A stretch of 64,000 nt of DNA from Silvania hatchlandensis (lineage in GTDB: Bacteria; Pseudomonadota; Gammaproteobacteria; Enterobacterales; Enterobacteriaceae). Below are positions 1 to 12,000 of the stretch, piece by piece; position 1 is the first letter of the stretch, and each line of letters starts with the position of its first letter. A program made the translations under genes and the position numbers. The notes under the pieces are model-generated. The model had not been told where the DNA came from. It saw only the letters and a program-made list of their open reading frames with translations, and made no database searches. The stretch is from contig NZ_JAMGZK010000044.1 in assembly GCF_025564065.1 (NCBI RefSeq), positions 119,706 through 183,705 on the forward strand, in the 5' to 3' direction.

Positions 1-3000
1 ACGGTATAGACATGGTCCTCCAGTACGTTGAGCGTGTAACCGGTCAGGGCGGTGATCCCCGAAACCGTGTTCAGCAGGAACATGTAGTCCCCCGCCGCCA
101 GGGTCAGGGTCAGCTTGCCTGACGTGCCGCCCAGCAGCGGTGCACGCAGCCAGCCTGCCTCGGTGCGCATCCGCTCGTAGCTCTGGGTCGCCGGGTTGAA
201 CTTGTAGATATACAGGTCAAACACCGATGCCAGCGCCACGCCGCCGACGGTGGACTGGATGGTCATGGTGCGGGTGGTGCCTTCCGCCACGCTGTACTTC
301 ATGGTCTCGCTGCGATCGTCCAGCAGGTTGAGGTTCAGCACGTTGCCCAGATTCACCGCCACCACGCTAAAGCCGCTCTGGCTCGAGGTGCCGTTGTCGA
401 TGGCCTGCACGGTGGTGTTGAAGGTCAGGGCGTCGGTGTCGTCAATCGCCGTGACGCTGTTGGTCACCGTGTTCGCCCCCAGCGAAATCACCAGCCGCGC
501 GCTGTCCGAGGCATTGCCGCCCGCAATGTTGTAGGTGAAGGTTTCGGTCCGGCCCAGCACCGAGGCGCTGGTGTTGGTCAGGGTGTAGGTGTAGCTCCCG
601 TCAGCGTGCAGATTCAGGGTGCCGTACAGCCCGTTGATGGTGGTGCCCGCCGGGCCCTGTACCACGTTCACCGTCACGTTGTTGGCGTTGGTGATGCTGG
701 TGACCAGGGTGCCGTTAGGCGCACTGTCGCTGCCGCTGGTCGGGTCGGTGTCGGTGATGACGTTGCCCTGTTTCACCAGCGCCCCGGTGAGGACGCCCGC
801 GGTGGTCTGGGTGACGTCCACGTCGAGGCTGGTGTACGACCCGGTCGCCAGCAGGTTGCTGTTGTAACTCAGCACCCGATACTGCCCGCCTGGCACACCA
901 GACAGGTTCAGCGTCACGCCGCTGGCCCCCAGCGTCAGCAGATTGGCAAACTGCGGCAGACCGGTATCCACTTCGGTGGTCCAGGTGGTGCCGTTCCAGC
1001 GCTGAACTATCACCTCCAGAGTGTTGAGCAGTGACAGCACAATCCCCGTTGCGCTGGCGTTGATCTGCATATCGGCGCTGCCGCCGTCCGGCACGCTGAA
1101 GGTGACCTGGGCGGAGTTATCCCCCAGCAGCGACAGCACGTTCCCCACGCCGCCGACCAGCTGGACGCCAAAGTCGCTGTACTGGGCGGTGCTGGTGGTG
1201 GCGGTGGTGGTCAGCGCCAGCTCCACCACATTATCGCTGGCAGACAGCGGCAGATTCGGAGCCACTATCGTTCCCGGCGCGGAGGTGTTACCCGCCGCAT
1301 CGGTGGCCGACACCCGCACCCGCTCCCCTTCAGACTGCTTGTCGAGGAAGGTGTAGCTCCAGCCCCCCTGGGCGTTGGCGGTGGTGGTGACCACGCTGTT
1401 ATCGCTCAGCAGCAGGGTGACGGTGCTGTTGGCTTCGGCGGTGCCGCTCAGGACACTGCCGTCGGCGTTAAAGGTTCCGACCGGCGTGCCCGGCGCCACG
1501 GTATCGACAATCACCGTGCTGAGCGGGACTGGCGTACTGGTGCCGACCGCATTGCCCGCGGTGGCGGTAAAGGCGTGCGGGCCGTTCGCCAGCGGCGTGG
1601 TCGGCGTATAAGTCCAGACCCCGGCGCTGTTGGTGGTGACGGTCGCCAGCAGGGTGGTGTTGTCATACAGGGTGATGGTGGAGAACGGCTGCGCGGTCCC
1701 GGTCAGGGTTGGCGTGGTGTCATCCGTGCTCTGCCCGCTGGTCAGCAGGCCAATGATGCTGCCGACGTTATCGCTGACGCTGGTGATCACCGGTGGGGTT
1801 GGCACCAGCGAGTACGGCATCGGCAGATCCACCGTCAGGCCAACGTTACCGGCTTTGTCGGTGGCATACACGTGCAGCAGCTCCGCGTTCACCTGCGGGG
1901 TGGAAAGGGTGATGCTGAAGCGTCCGCTGCCGTCTGCCGCGCCGCTGCCCAGCACGGTCACGCCGTCGGTGCCCAGAATGGTCACCGTGCTGCCCGCTTC
2001 GGCAGTGCCGTTGACCTGGCCGCCGCTGTTCAGCACCGTGAAGCCGCCCGGGGTCCCTGGGGCGATGGTGTCCACGGTAATGCTGGTGATTGGCGACGCC
2101 GGACCGGTGTTGCCCGCCGCATCGGTGGCGGTGGCGGTGAAGTTATGCACCCCGTCACTCAGCGCGATGGTGGTCTGCGGCAGAGTCCACTGGCCGGTTG
2201 GGCCTGCAGTGACCTGGCCGACCAGATTCGCGCCGTCGTAAATGCGCACTACCGCGTTAGCTTCGGCGGTGCCGTTGAGGGTTGGACGGGTGTCGTTGGT
2301 TGGGTTGCCGTTAATCACCGGGCCGGTAATTGAGCCGACGTCATCGACGATTGAAGTGATCACCGGAGCCGCTGGCGGTGTGGCATCGACGTTAATGGTA
2401 AAGCCGCTGGTCGCGCCGCTGACGTTGCCCACCGCGTCGGTGGCCGTCACCGTCAGGGTATGCAGCCCGTTGTCCAGCGCGGTGGTTGGGGTAAAGGTCC
2501 AGCTGTTATTGGCCGCCACCAGCGCGGTGCCCAGCAGGGTCGCGCCGTCGTAAATGCTCACCGTCGACCCCGCTTCCGCCGTGCCGTTGAGGGTCGGACG
2601 GGCATCGTTGGTCAACTGGCCGTTGGTAAGCTGCACCAGGGTACCTACATCATCGGTGACTGTGGCAAGCACCGGCACCGCTGGCGGCAGGGTATCTACC
2701 GTCAGGGTGAACGGCACGGACGGATCGCTGGCGTTGCCCGCCGCATCCGTCGCCACGGCGGTGAGGCTGTGCGAGGCATTACTTAGCGGGGTCGTCAGAG
2801 CGATCGACCAGGCGCCGCTGTCGTTCGCCGTGGCGGTGCCCAGCAGGGTGGTGCCTTCGAAGATCTGCACCGTCGCGTTTGGCTCACTTGTGCCCGTGAA
2901 CACCGGCAGGGCGTCGTTGGTGCTCTGGCCAGTCGTCAGCGGTCCGGTAATGGTGCCTACGTCATCAAAGGCGAGGGCGATGGTTGGGGCGAGCGGTTTC

Positions 3001-6000
3001 AGGGTGTCGACAATCAGGGTGAAGCCCGCAGAGGCCTCGCTGAGGTTGCCCGCCGCATCACGGGTGCTGGCGGTAAAGGTATGGCTGCCGTTCGCCAGCG
3101 CCGTGCCCGGCACAAAGGTCCAGTCGCCTGAGCCGTTGGCCAGTACGGTGCCTGCCACCGCGCCGTTGTCGTAAATCACCACCGTGGCACCGGCATCCGC
3201 CTTACCGGACAAGCCCGGCGTGGCGTCGTCGGTGACCTGGCCGGAGACGGTGATCGTGGTCTGAATCGGGCCCACGTTATCGGCGGCCGACACAATTGTC
3301 GGCGCGGCTGGGGCGACGGTGTCGACCGTCAGAGTAAAGGTCCCGCCCGTCGGACCGGTATTGCCTGCGGTGTCGGTGGCGTTAAAGGTAAGGGTGCGCA
3401 GGCCGTCGGCCAGCGGATCGGTTGGGGTGAAGGTCCAGCTCCCGGCGGCATTCACCACCGCGCTGCCAATCTCTGTGCCGTCGTTGAAGATGCGCACCGT
3501 GGCCCCCACTTCACCGCTGCCGGTGAAGGTCGGACGGGCGTCGTTGGTCACATCCCCGCTGGCCAGCGTCCCGGTAAGGGTGCCCACATCGTCGACCACG
3601 GTGAGGACGGTCGGCGTCAACGGTGCCACGGTATCGACAATAATCGGGAAGGCCGGAGAGGTGCCCGACAGGTTGCCTGCCGCGTCGGTGGCGCTGACGC
3701 GCAGATCGTGCGCCCCTTCGGCCAGGTTAACGGTTGGAGTAAAGCTCCAGCTCCCGGTTTCACCGACCACCACCGTGCCGATCTCGTTGCCGTTATCCAG
3801 AATATGGATGGTCGAGCCCGCTACGCCGGTCCCGGTCAGTTCCGGACGGGCATCGTTGGTGATCTGCCCGCTGACCAGCAATCCGGTGCTGCCCGCGACG
3901 TCGTCGTTGATGCTGACAATCACCGGAGTGGCTGGCGGGGTCATGTCCACTGTCAGGCTGTAGGCGCCGGAGGCTGGGCTAACGTTGCCCGCCGGGTCGG
4001 TGGCGATGGCGGTGAAGGTGTGAGTGCCTTCCGCCAGCACCACGGTTGGGGTAAAGCTCCAGGCCCCGGTTCCACTGGCGGTCACGGTGCCCAGCAGTTT
4101 TGTGCCTTCATAGATGGCCACGCTGCTGTTGGCTTCGGCGGTGCCGGACAGGGTCGGGGTGTTGTCATTGGTGCTACCGCCGCTGGTAACGTTGCCGGTG
4201 ACCGGCCCGACGTTATCGTCCGCGCCGGTAATGACCGGTGCCAGAGAGACGGTATCCACCACCAGCGAGAACGACGGCGAGCGCAGGCTCTCGTTCCCGG
4301 CCGGATCGGTGGCGCTGAGGGTCAGGGTGTAGGTGCCATCGGTCAGCGGCTGGGTTGGGGTATAGCTCCAGGCCCCGGTAGTGCCCACCGGAACGCTGGC
4401 GAGCAGGGTGTCACCGGAGTAGATGTTGATCGTATCCCCCGGCGTGGCCGTGCCGTTCAGGGTTGGCAGCGGGTCGTTGGTCGGTGTACCGCTGGTCACC
4501 GAACCGCTGACCGTGCCCACGTCGTCCACCACGCTGCCAAAGGCCGGGGCCGCTGGCGGGGTCAGGTCGATGGTGACCGTCGCCCCAGGCGACTGGCCGC
4601 TGGTCTGGCCGCCAACGGTGGCGGTGGCGGTAAAGCTGTGGCTGGTTTCACTCAGCGCGCCGCCCACCGGGAAGGTCCATGCCCCGGTGGTGGCATCAGC
4701 GGTGACGGTACCCAGCGGCGTGGTGCTGCCGTCCAGATACAGAGTCACCAGGCTGCCCGGGATCGCCGTCCCGCTGAGGGTTGGCGTGGCGTCGTTGGAG
4801 CTGAGGCCTTTCACGTTGGTGGCGGCATTGCCCACGTCATCAAAAATGGCGTCGATGGTGGGTACTGCAGGCAGAGCCGGGGTTGATGGCACGTTGAAGC
4901 TCGACGGTTCGCTGGCGTTACCCGCCACGTCGCTCGCCGTGACGCTCAGCGTCACCGCATCGCTTTGCGGCGGCGTCAGGGCGACGGAGAACTGCCCCGT
5001 ACCGTTAGTCACGCCGGTGCCCAGCACGTCGCCGTTCGGGGCGCGCACCGTAATGGTGGAGCCCGGCTCGGCGGTACCGTTGAGCGGCGTACCACCCGAC
5101 ACGATGTTGGTGACCGTCGGCGCATCCGGTGCCAGCGTATCGACGATCACGCTGACCGGGGCGCTGTTGCTGGTGTTGCCCGCCGCATCGGCGGCCTGCG
5201 CGGTGACGGTGTGCGTGGTATTGCTCAGCACGGTGCCGTCAGGCAGGGTCAGCGTCCATTGCCCCTGGCCGTTGGCCTGTACCACGCCCTGATCGTTGCC
5301 GTCGATAAAGACCCGCACGAAACTGTTCGGATCGCTGGTGCCGCTGATGACAGGCGTGCCGCTGTTGGTGTAGAGGTTACCGTTCGCCAGGGTGCTGTCG
5401 GAGATGGCGAGGATCTGCGGGATAGCCGGTGGGACGGTATCGACGATAAAGGCAAAGTCGCTCCCCGCCTCGCTGACGTTACCCGCCGCGTCCATCGCTG
5501 CCACGGTCAGGTTGACCGGGCCGTCTTTGAGCGCGCTGGTGGTAATGGTCCATTCGCCGTCAACCACCAGCCCGCGTCCCACTTCGACGCCGTTACTGTA
5601 GAGGATCACCGTGGTGCCGCTCTCGCCGGTACCGCTGATCGCCGGCGTGCTGTCATTGGTGCTGCTGCCGGCGGCGATGTTGCCGATGCCCGGCGCCGTG
5701 TTGTCATCGGCGCTGACGATCACAGGAATGTCCGGCACGATGCTGTCGACGGTGACGGTCAGGCTGTCAGAGACCCGCGAGGTATTGCCCGCCGGATCGG
5801 TGGCGGTGGTGGTGAAGGTATGCTCGCCCTCGCTCAGTGGGGTTTCGGAACGCCAGGTCCAGTTGCCGTTGATGTCGACCACCACTTCGCCCACCTGGAC
5901 GTTGCCATTCTCCAGCGTGTTGTCGAAGATGGCGATCACGTCATCCGGGGTGCCGGTGCCGCTCAGCACCGGACGGGTGTCGTTGGTAGCCCCGTTATTG

Positions 6001-9000
6001 TCGATTGGCCCGGTGATGTCGCTGACGTTATCGGTCAGCAGCGGCAGATCCGGTGCGTCAGGCGCGTCGGTGTCAATGGTGATCACCACCGGCTGCGACG
6101 GGGCGCTCTCGTTGCCTGCGCCGTCTGTGTAGGTGACGGTTAAGCTGAGGGTGTAAGTGCCCGGCTCCAGCGCCGGGTCTGGCGTCCAGCTCCAGCCCCC
6201 ACCCGGCTGGATGGTGGTTTCGCCAATTTTGTCCACGCCGTCATAAATCGAGACGATATCCCCGGCGGTCCCGCTGCCGGTGAGGGTCGGGCTGGTGTCG
6301 CGGGTGCTGCTCCCGGACGGCAGGGTCGCGCCCGGATCGCCATCCGGGTTGACGCTGACCGTCGGTACCGCCGGGGTCAGCGGTGCCACGGTATCCACCA
6401 CCAGGTTAAAGGTGAGTGAGGTGCCGACGTTGCCCGCGCTATCGGTGACCGTTGCGGTCAGAGCGTGCGTGCCGTTACCGAGCGGGGTCACCAGGGCTAA
6501 ATTCCACGCGCCCAGGGCATCGGTGTTGGCGATGCCCAGCAGGGTAGTGCCGTCATAAATGCTGATCTGTGCATTGGCCGGACCGGTGCCGTGCAGCACC
6601 GGACGGGTTTCGTCGGTCGCCACACCGCTGGTGACATCCTCCTGGATGCTGCCGGTATTGTCCTCGGCGTAGGTGATGGTGGGGGCATCTGGCAGCACAG
6701 TATTGATGGTGACGTTAAAGGCGGCTGATTCGGCTCCGCTGTTCCCGGCGGTATCCGTTGCCACCACGGTGATGGCGTGCAGCCCGTCGTCAAGTGCCTC
6801 TTCTGGCGTAAAGGTCCATGCTCCGCCAGTGCCGACCAGCGCGGTGCCCACTTCTTCACCGTCCACCCGAATGCTGATGGTCGCCCCCGGTTCCCCGGTA
6901 CCGTACAGGGTTGGACGGTTGTCGTTGGTCGCGCCGTTGTTGGCGACTTCCACCGCCGTGCCGGAGAGATCGTTGATCACCTGGTTGATGGCCGGGGCAT
7001 CCGGGGCGGTGCCGTCGACAATAATCGTCCAGCCGTTGGAGGCGGCGCTGGCGTTGCTGTTGCCGTCCACGGCATGCGCGGTGAGAACGTGGCCACCGTC
7101 AGGCAGCGGGGTGGCCAGCTGGATCTCCCAGGTGCCTTGCGCGCTGCTGGTGGTGGTGCCGACCAGCACGTCGCCGCTGTAGAGATTAAGGGTGATGTTA
7201 GGCTCGCCGGTGCCGCGGATAAGCGGTGTGGCATCGTTGGTGAGCGTTCCGCTGCCGATAATGCCAATCCCCGGGCTGACGTTGTCCAGCACCTCGGTGA
7301 TGACCGGCACGGCAGGTGGGGTAGTGTCCGGGGCGGTCAGGGTGCCTTCCAGCCCGGTATTGCCCGCTTTGTCGGTGGCGGTCACCATCAGTGACTCCCC
7401 GTTACGCATTGGCGGATTGAGGGCGACGGAGAAGTCGCCGCTGTCGCGTACCACGGCGGTACCAATCACCGTATTGCCGTTATAGACGGTGACGGTGCTG
7501 CCCACTTCGGCCCGGCCGGTGAGGGTGGTGCCGGTGTTGATCACCGTAAAGCTGTTCGGTGCGTCCGGGGCGAGGGTGTCCACGGTAATGGCGGTCACCG
7601 GCGACGGCAGGCTGGTGTTGCCCGCCGGGTCGGTGGCGGTGGCGGTAAAGTTATGCTGGCCATCAATCAGCGCGATGGTGGTCTGGGCGAGGGTCCATTC
7701 CCCGGTCTCGCTGGCGGTGACTTCGCCCACCAGGGTAGTGCCGTCGTAAATGCGCACCACCGCGTTGGCCTCGGCGGTGCCGCTCAGGGTCGGTCGGGTG
7801 TCGTTGGTCGGATTGCCGTTAGTGACCGGGCCCTGCACCAGGCCAGTGTCATCGACGATCAAGGTGATGGCCGGTGCCGCTGGCGGCGTGGCGTCGACGT
7901 TAATCGTAAAGGCGTCGGTTGGGTCGCTGGCGTTCCCGGCCGCATCGGTGGCAATCACCGTCAAAACGTGTTCCCCGTTGCCCAGCGGCACGGTCGGGGT
8001 GAAGGTCCAGGCGTTGTTATCCCCGACCCGCGCGGTGCCCAGCAGGGTGGTGCCGTCGTAAATGCTGACCGTCGCGCCCGCCTCTCCGGTGCCGTTAAGC
8101 GTCGGGGTGGCGTCGTTGGTCTGTTGCCCGTCAGTCAGCGCGGTAACCGTCCCGACGTCGTCGGTCACGGCCAGCAGCACGGGTACCGCTGGCGGCAGGG
8201 TGTCCACCGTCAGGATGAACGGCGTCGACGCATCGCTGGCGTTGCCCGCCGCATCGGTCGCCACGGCGGTGAGGTTGTGTGACGCGTTATTCAGCGGCAC
8301 GGTGAGGGTCACCGACCAGTTGCCCAGGCTATCCGCCGTGCCGCTGCCCAGCAGGGTCTCGCCCTCAAAAATCTGAATGGTGGCATTCGGCTCGCCGGTG
8401 CCGGTGAGCGTCGGCAGGGTGTCGTTGGTGGTCTGGCCGCTGGAGAGTGGCCCGGTAATCGTGCCGACGTCATCGTAGGCCAGGGCGATCAGCGGGGCGG
8501 TCGGTTTCAGGGTATCGACAATCAGCGTAAAGCCGGAAGAGGTCTCGCTGAGGTTGCCCGCCTCATCCCGCGTGCTGGCGGTAAAGGTGTGGCTGCCGTT
8601 GCTGAGCGCTGTGCCAGGCGTATAGCTCCAGCTACCGGATTCGTTGGCCACTGCGGTACCGGCGAAGATGCCGTTATCGAAAATGGTGACCGTGGCGTTC
8701 GGGTCGGTAGTGCCGGAGAGCGTCGGGGTCGTGTCGTCAGTGACCTGGCCGCTGGCGAGCGGGGTCTGGATCGGCCCGACGTTATCTGCGGCTGTCGCAA
8801 TCGACGGCGCGGCTGGAGCGAGGGTGTCGACCGTCAGCGTGATAGCCCCGCCTGCCGGGGTGCTGTTGCCCGCGGTGTCGGTGGCGCTAAAGGTGAGGGT
8901 ACGTGCGCCCTCGGCCAGCGGATTGTCCGGCGTAAAGGTCCAGCTCCCGGCGGCGTTCACCACCGCGCTGCCAATCTCGGTGCCATCGCTGAAGATGCGG

Positions 9001-12000
9001 ATCGTCGCGCCCACTTCGCCGCTGCCGGTGAAGGTTGGGCGGGCATCGTTGGTGACATCGCCGCTGACCAGGGTTCCGGTAATCGTGCCGACATCGTCGA
9101 CCACGGTGAGGACCACCGGAGCCGGTGGCGGCGTGGTGTCAACGCTGATCGTGAAGGCTGGCGAGGTGCCTGACAGGTTGCCCGCCGGATCGCTGGCGCT
9201 GACCCGCAAATCGTGGCGTCCTTCGCTCAGGTCAGCGGTCGGAGTAAAGCTCCAGCTCCCCGTTTCGCTGACCACTACGGTGCCGATCTCGGTGCCGTTA
9301 TCCAGAATATGGATGGTGGAGCCTGCCACCCCGGTGCCGGTCAGTTCCGGACGGGTATCGTTGGTGATCTGCCCGCTGGTCAGCAGGCCGGTGCTGCCCG
9401 GGACGTCATCCCGGACCGAGACCACTACCGGTATGGCTGGCGGGGTCATATCGACCACCACCGTATAGGCACCAGACGGCGCGCTGACGTTGCCCGCCGT
9501 GTCGGTGGCGATAACGGTAAAGTCGTGCTGTCCCTCGGCCAGCACGCTGGTTGGGGTAAAGCTCCAGATCCCGGTTTCCCCGGCGGTCACGGTGCCCAGT
9601 AGTTTGCTGCCTTCGTAGATCGCCACGCTGCTGTTGGCTTCGGCGGTGCCGGACAGGGTTGGGGTGTTGTCGTTGGTGCTGCCGCCGCTGGCGATGGTGC
9701 CGGTGACCGGATCGGCGTTATCCAGCGCGCCCGTAATCACCGGCGTGGTGGAGACGGTGTCGATGTTAAGCGTGAACGGCGAGGAGCGATCGCCCTCGTT
9801 CCCGGCCGGATCGGTGGCGCTGAGGGTCAAGGTATACGTGCCATCGACCAGCGCCTGCGGCAGGGTAAAGTTCCAGGCCCCGGTGTTGCTGACCTGCACG
9901 CTGCCCAGCAGGGTGTCATTGGCGTAGATGTTAATGGTGTCGCCCGGCGTGGCGTTGCCGGAGAGCGTTGGCTGAGTATCGTTGGTGCGCTGGCCGTTGA
10001 TAAGCGCGCCTACGACGGTACCGACGTCATCCACCACGCTACCGAGAACCGGAGCGTCTGGCGCGGTCAGGTCGATAATCACCGTCGCACCCGGCGACTG
10101 GCCGCTGGTCTGCAGGCCATCGTTGACGCTGGCGGTGGCGCTAAAGCTGTGGCTGCCTTCACCCAGCGGTACGAGAACCGGAATTGACCATGCGCCGGTG
10201 GTGGCATCGGCAAACACGGTACCCCCCGGGAGAGGGCTGCCGTCCAGATACAGCGTCACCAGGCTGCCCGGGATCGCCGTCCCGCTGATGACCGGAGTGG
10301 CGTCGTTGGAGCTGAGGCCTTTGACGTTAACGTCTTCAGTGCCGTTGCCGTCGATAATGGCGAGGATCACCGGAACGTCAGGCAGGGCTGGGGTCGCAGG
10401 CACGTTAAAGGTAATCGGATCGCTGGTGTTACCGGCTACGTCGCTGGCGGTCACGCTCAGGGTTACCGCATCGCTTTGCGGCGGCGTCAGGGCGACGGCG
10501 AACTGGCCCTGGGCATTGGTGATGCCGGTGCCCAGCACGTCGCCATTCGGGGCGCGCACGGTGATGGTGGAACCCGGCTCGGCGGTGCCGTTAAGCGGGG
10601 TGCCGCCGCTGGTGATGTTGGTAACGTCCGGTGTATCCGGCGGCAGCGTATCAACGGTGACGTTGACCGGTGTGCTGCCGCTGGTGTTGCCCGCTGCATC
10701 GCTGGCCACCGCCGTAATGCTGTGCGGGGTATTGCTCAGGACAGTGCCCTCGGCGAGAGACAGTTCCCACTGTCCCTGATCGTTGGCCTGCACCTGCCCG
10801 CGGTAGTCGCCGTCAACATACACCGACACGGTGCTGCCTGGATCGCTGGTGCCGCTGATGGTCGGCAGGCCGCTGTTGGTGTACAGGGTGCCGTTCGCCA
10901 GGGTGCTGTCGGAAATGGCAAGGATCTGCGGGATCGCCGGTGGCACGGTATCGACGTTGAAGGCAAAGTCGCTGCCCGCCTCGCTGACGTTACCGGCGGC
11001 ATCTATCGCCGCCACGGTCAGGTTGGCCGGGCCCTCTTTCAGGGCGGAGGAGGTGATGGTCCAGTTGCCGTTGATAACCTCGGCACGGCCCACTTCGACC
11101 CCGTTGTTGTAGAGGATCACCGTGGTGCCCGTTTCGCCGCTGCCGGTGATGGTCGGGGTGGTGTTGTTGGTGCTGCTGCCCGGGTCGATGGTGCCAGTGA
11201 CCGGGCCGATATTATCGTCCACGCTGGTGATAACCGGGATCTCCGGTACCAGGCTGTCGACGGTGACGGTGATGCTCTCCGAGACCTGGGAAATGTTCCC
11301 GGCCTTATCGGTGGCGGTGACGGTAAAGCTGTGGGAGCCCTCATCCAGCGCGGTTTCCGGACGCCAGCTCCAGTTGCCGTTCACGTCGACAATCACTTCG
11401 CCGACTTTTTCATTGCCCCCGGTTGGGGTCTGGTCGTAGATGCTGATCACGTCATCCGGCGCGCCGGTGCCGCTCAGCACCGGACGGGTGTCGTTGGTGG
11501 CGCCGTTATTGCCGACCGGGCCGGTGATATCGCTGACGTTATCTACCACGAGCGGGATGTCGGGCCGATCCGGGGCCAGGGTATCGATGGTGATGGTCAC
11601 CGGCTGGGACGGGGCGCTCTCGTTGCCCGCGCCGTCTTTGTCGCTGACGGTTAAGCTCAGTTCGTAGGTGCCACCGCCCAGCGCCGGGTCTGGCGTCCAG
11701 CTCCATTTTCCGTCCGGCTGAATGGTGGTTTCACCGAGCTTGTCGTTGCCGTTGTAAAGGGTGACGATATCCCCGGCGGTGCCGGTGCCGCTTAAGGTTG
11801 GGGTGGTGTCCCGGGTGCTGTCCCCGGATTTGAGCACCACGCCCGGCTCACCGTCCGGGTTGACGGTCACGGTCGGCAGGCCCGGTATGCCTGGGGCGGT
11901 GGTATCCACCACCAGATTGAAGGTGCCCGAGGTGGCAACGTTGCCCGCCGCATCGCTGACCGTGGCGGTCAGGGCGTGGGTGCCGTTAACCAGCGGGGTG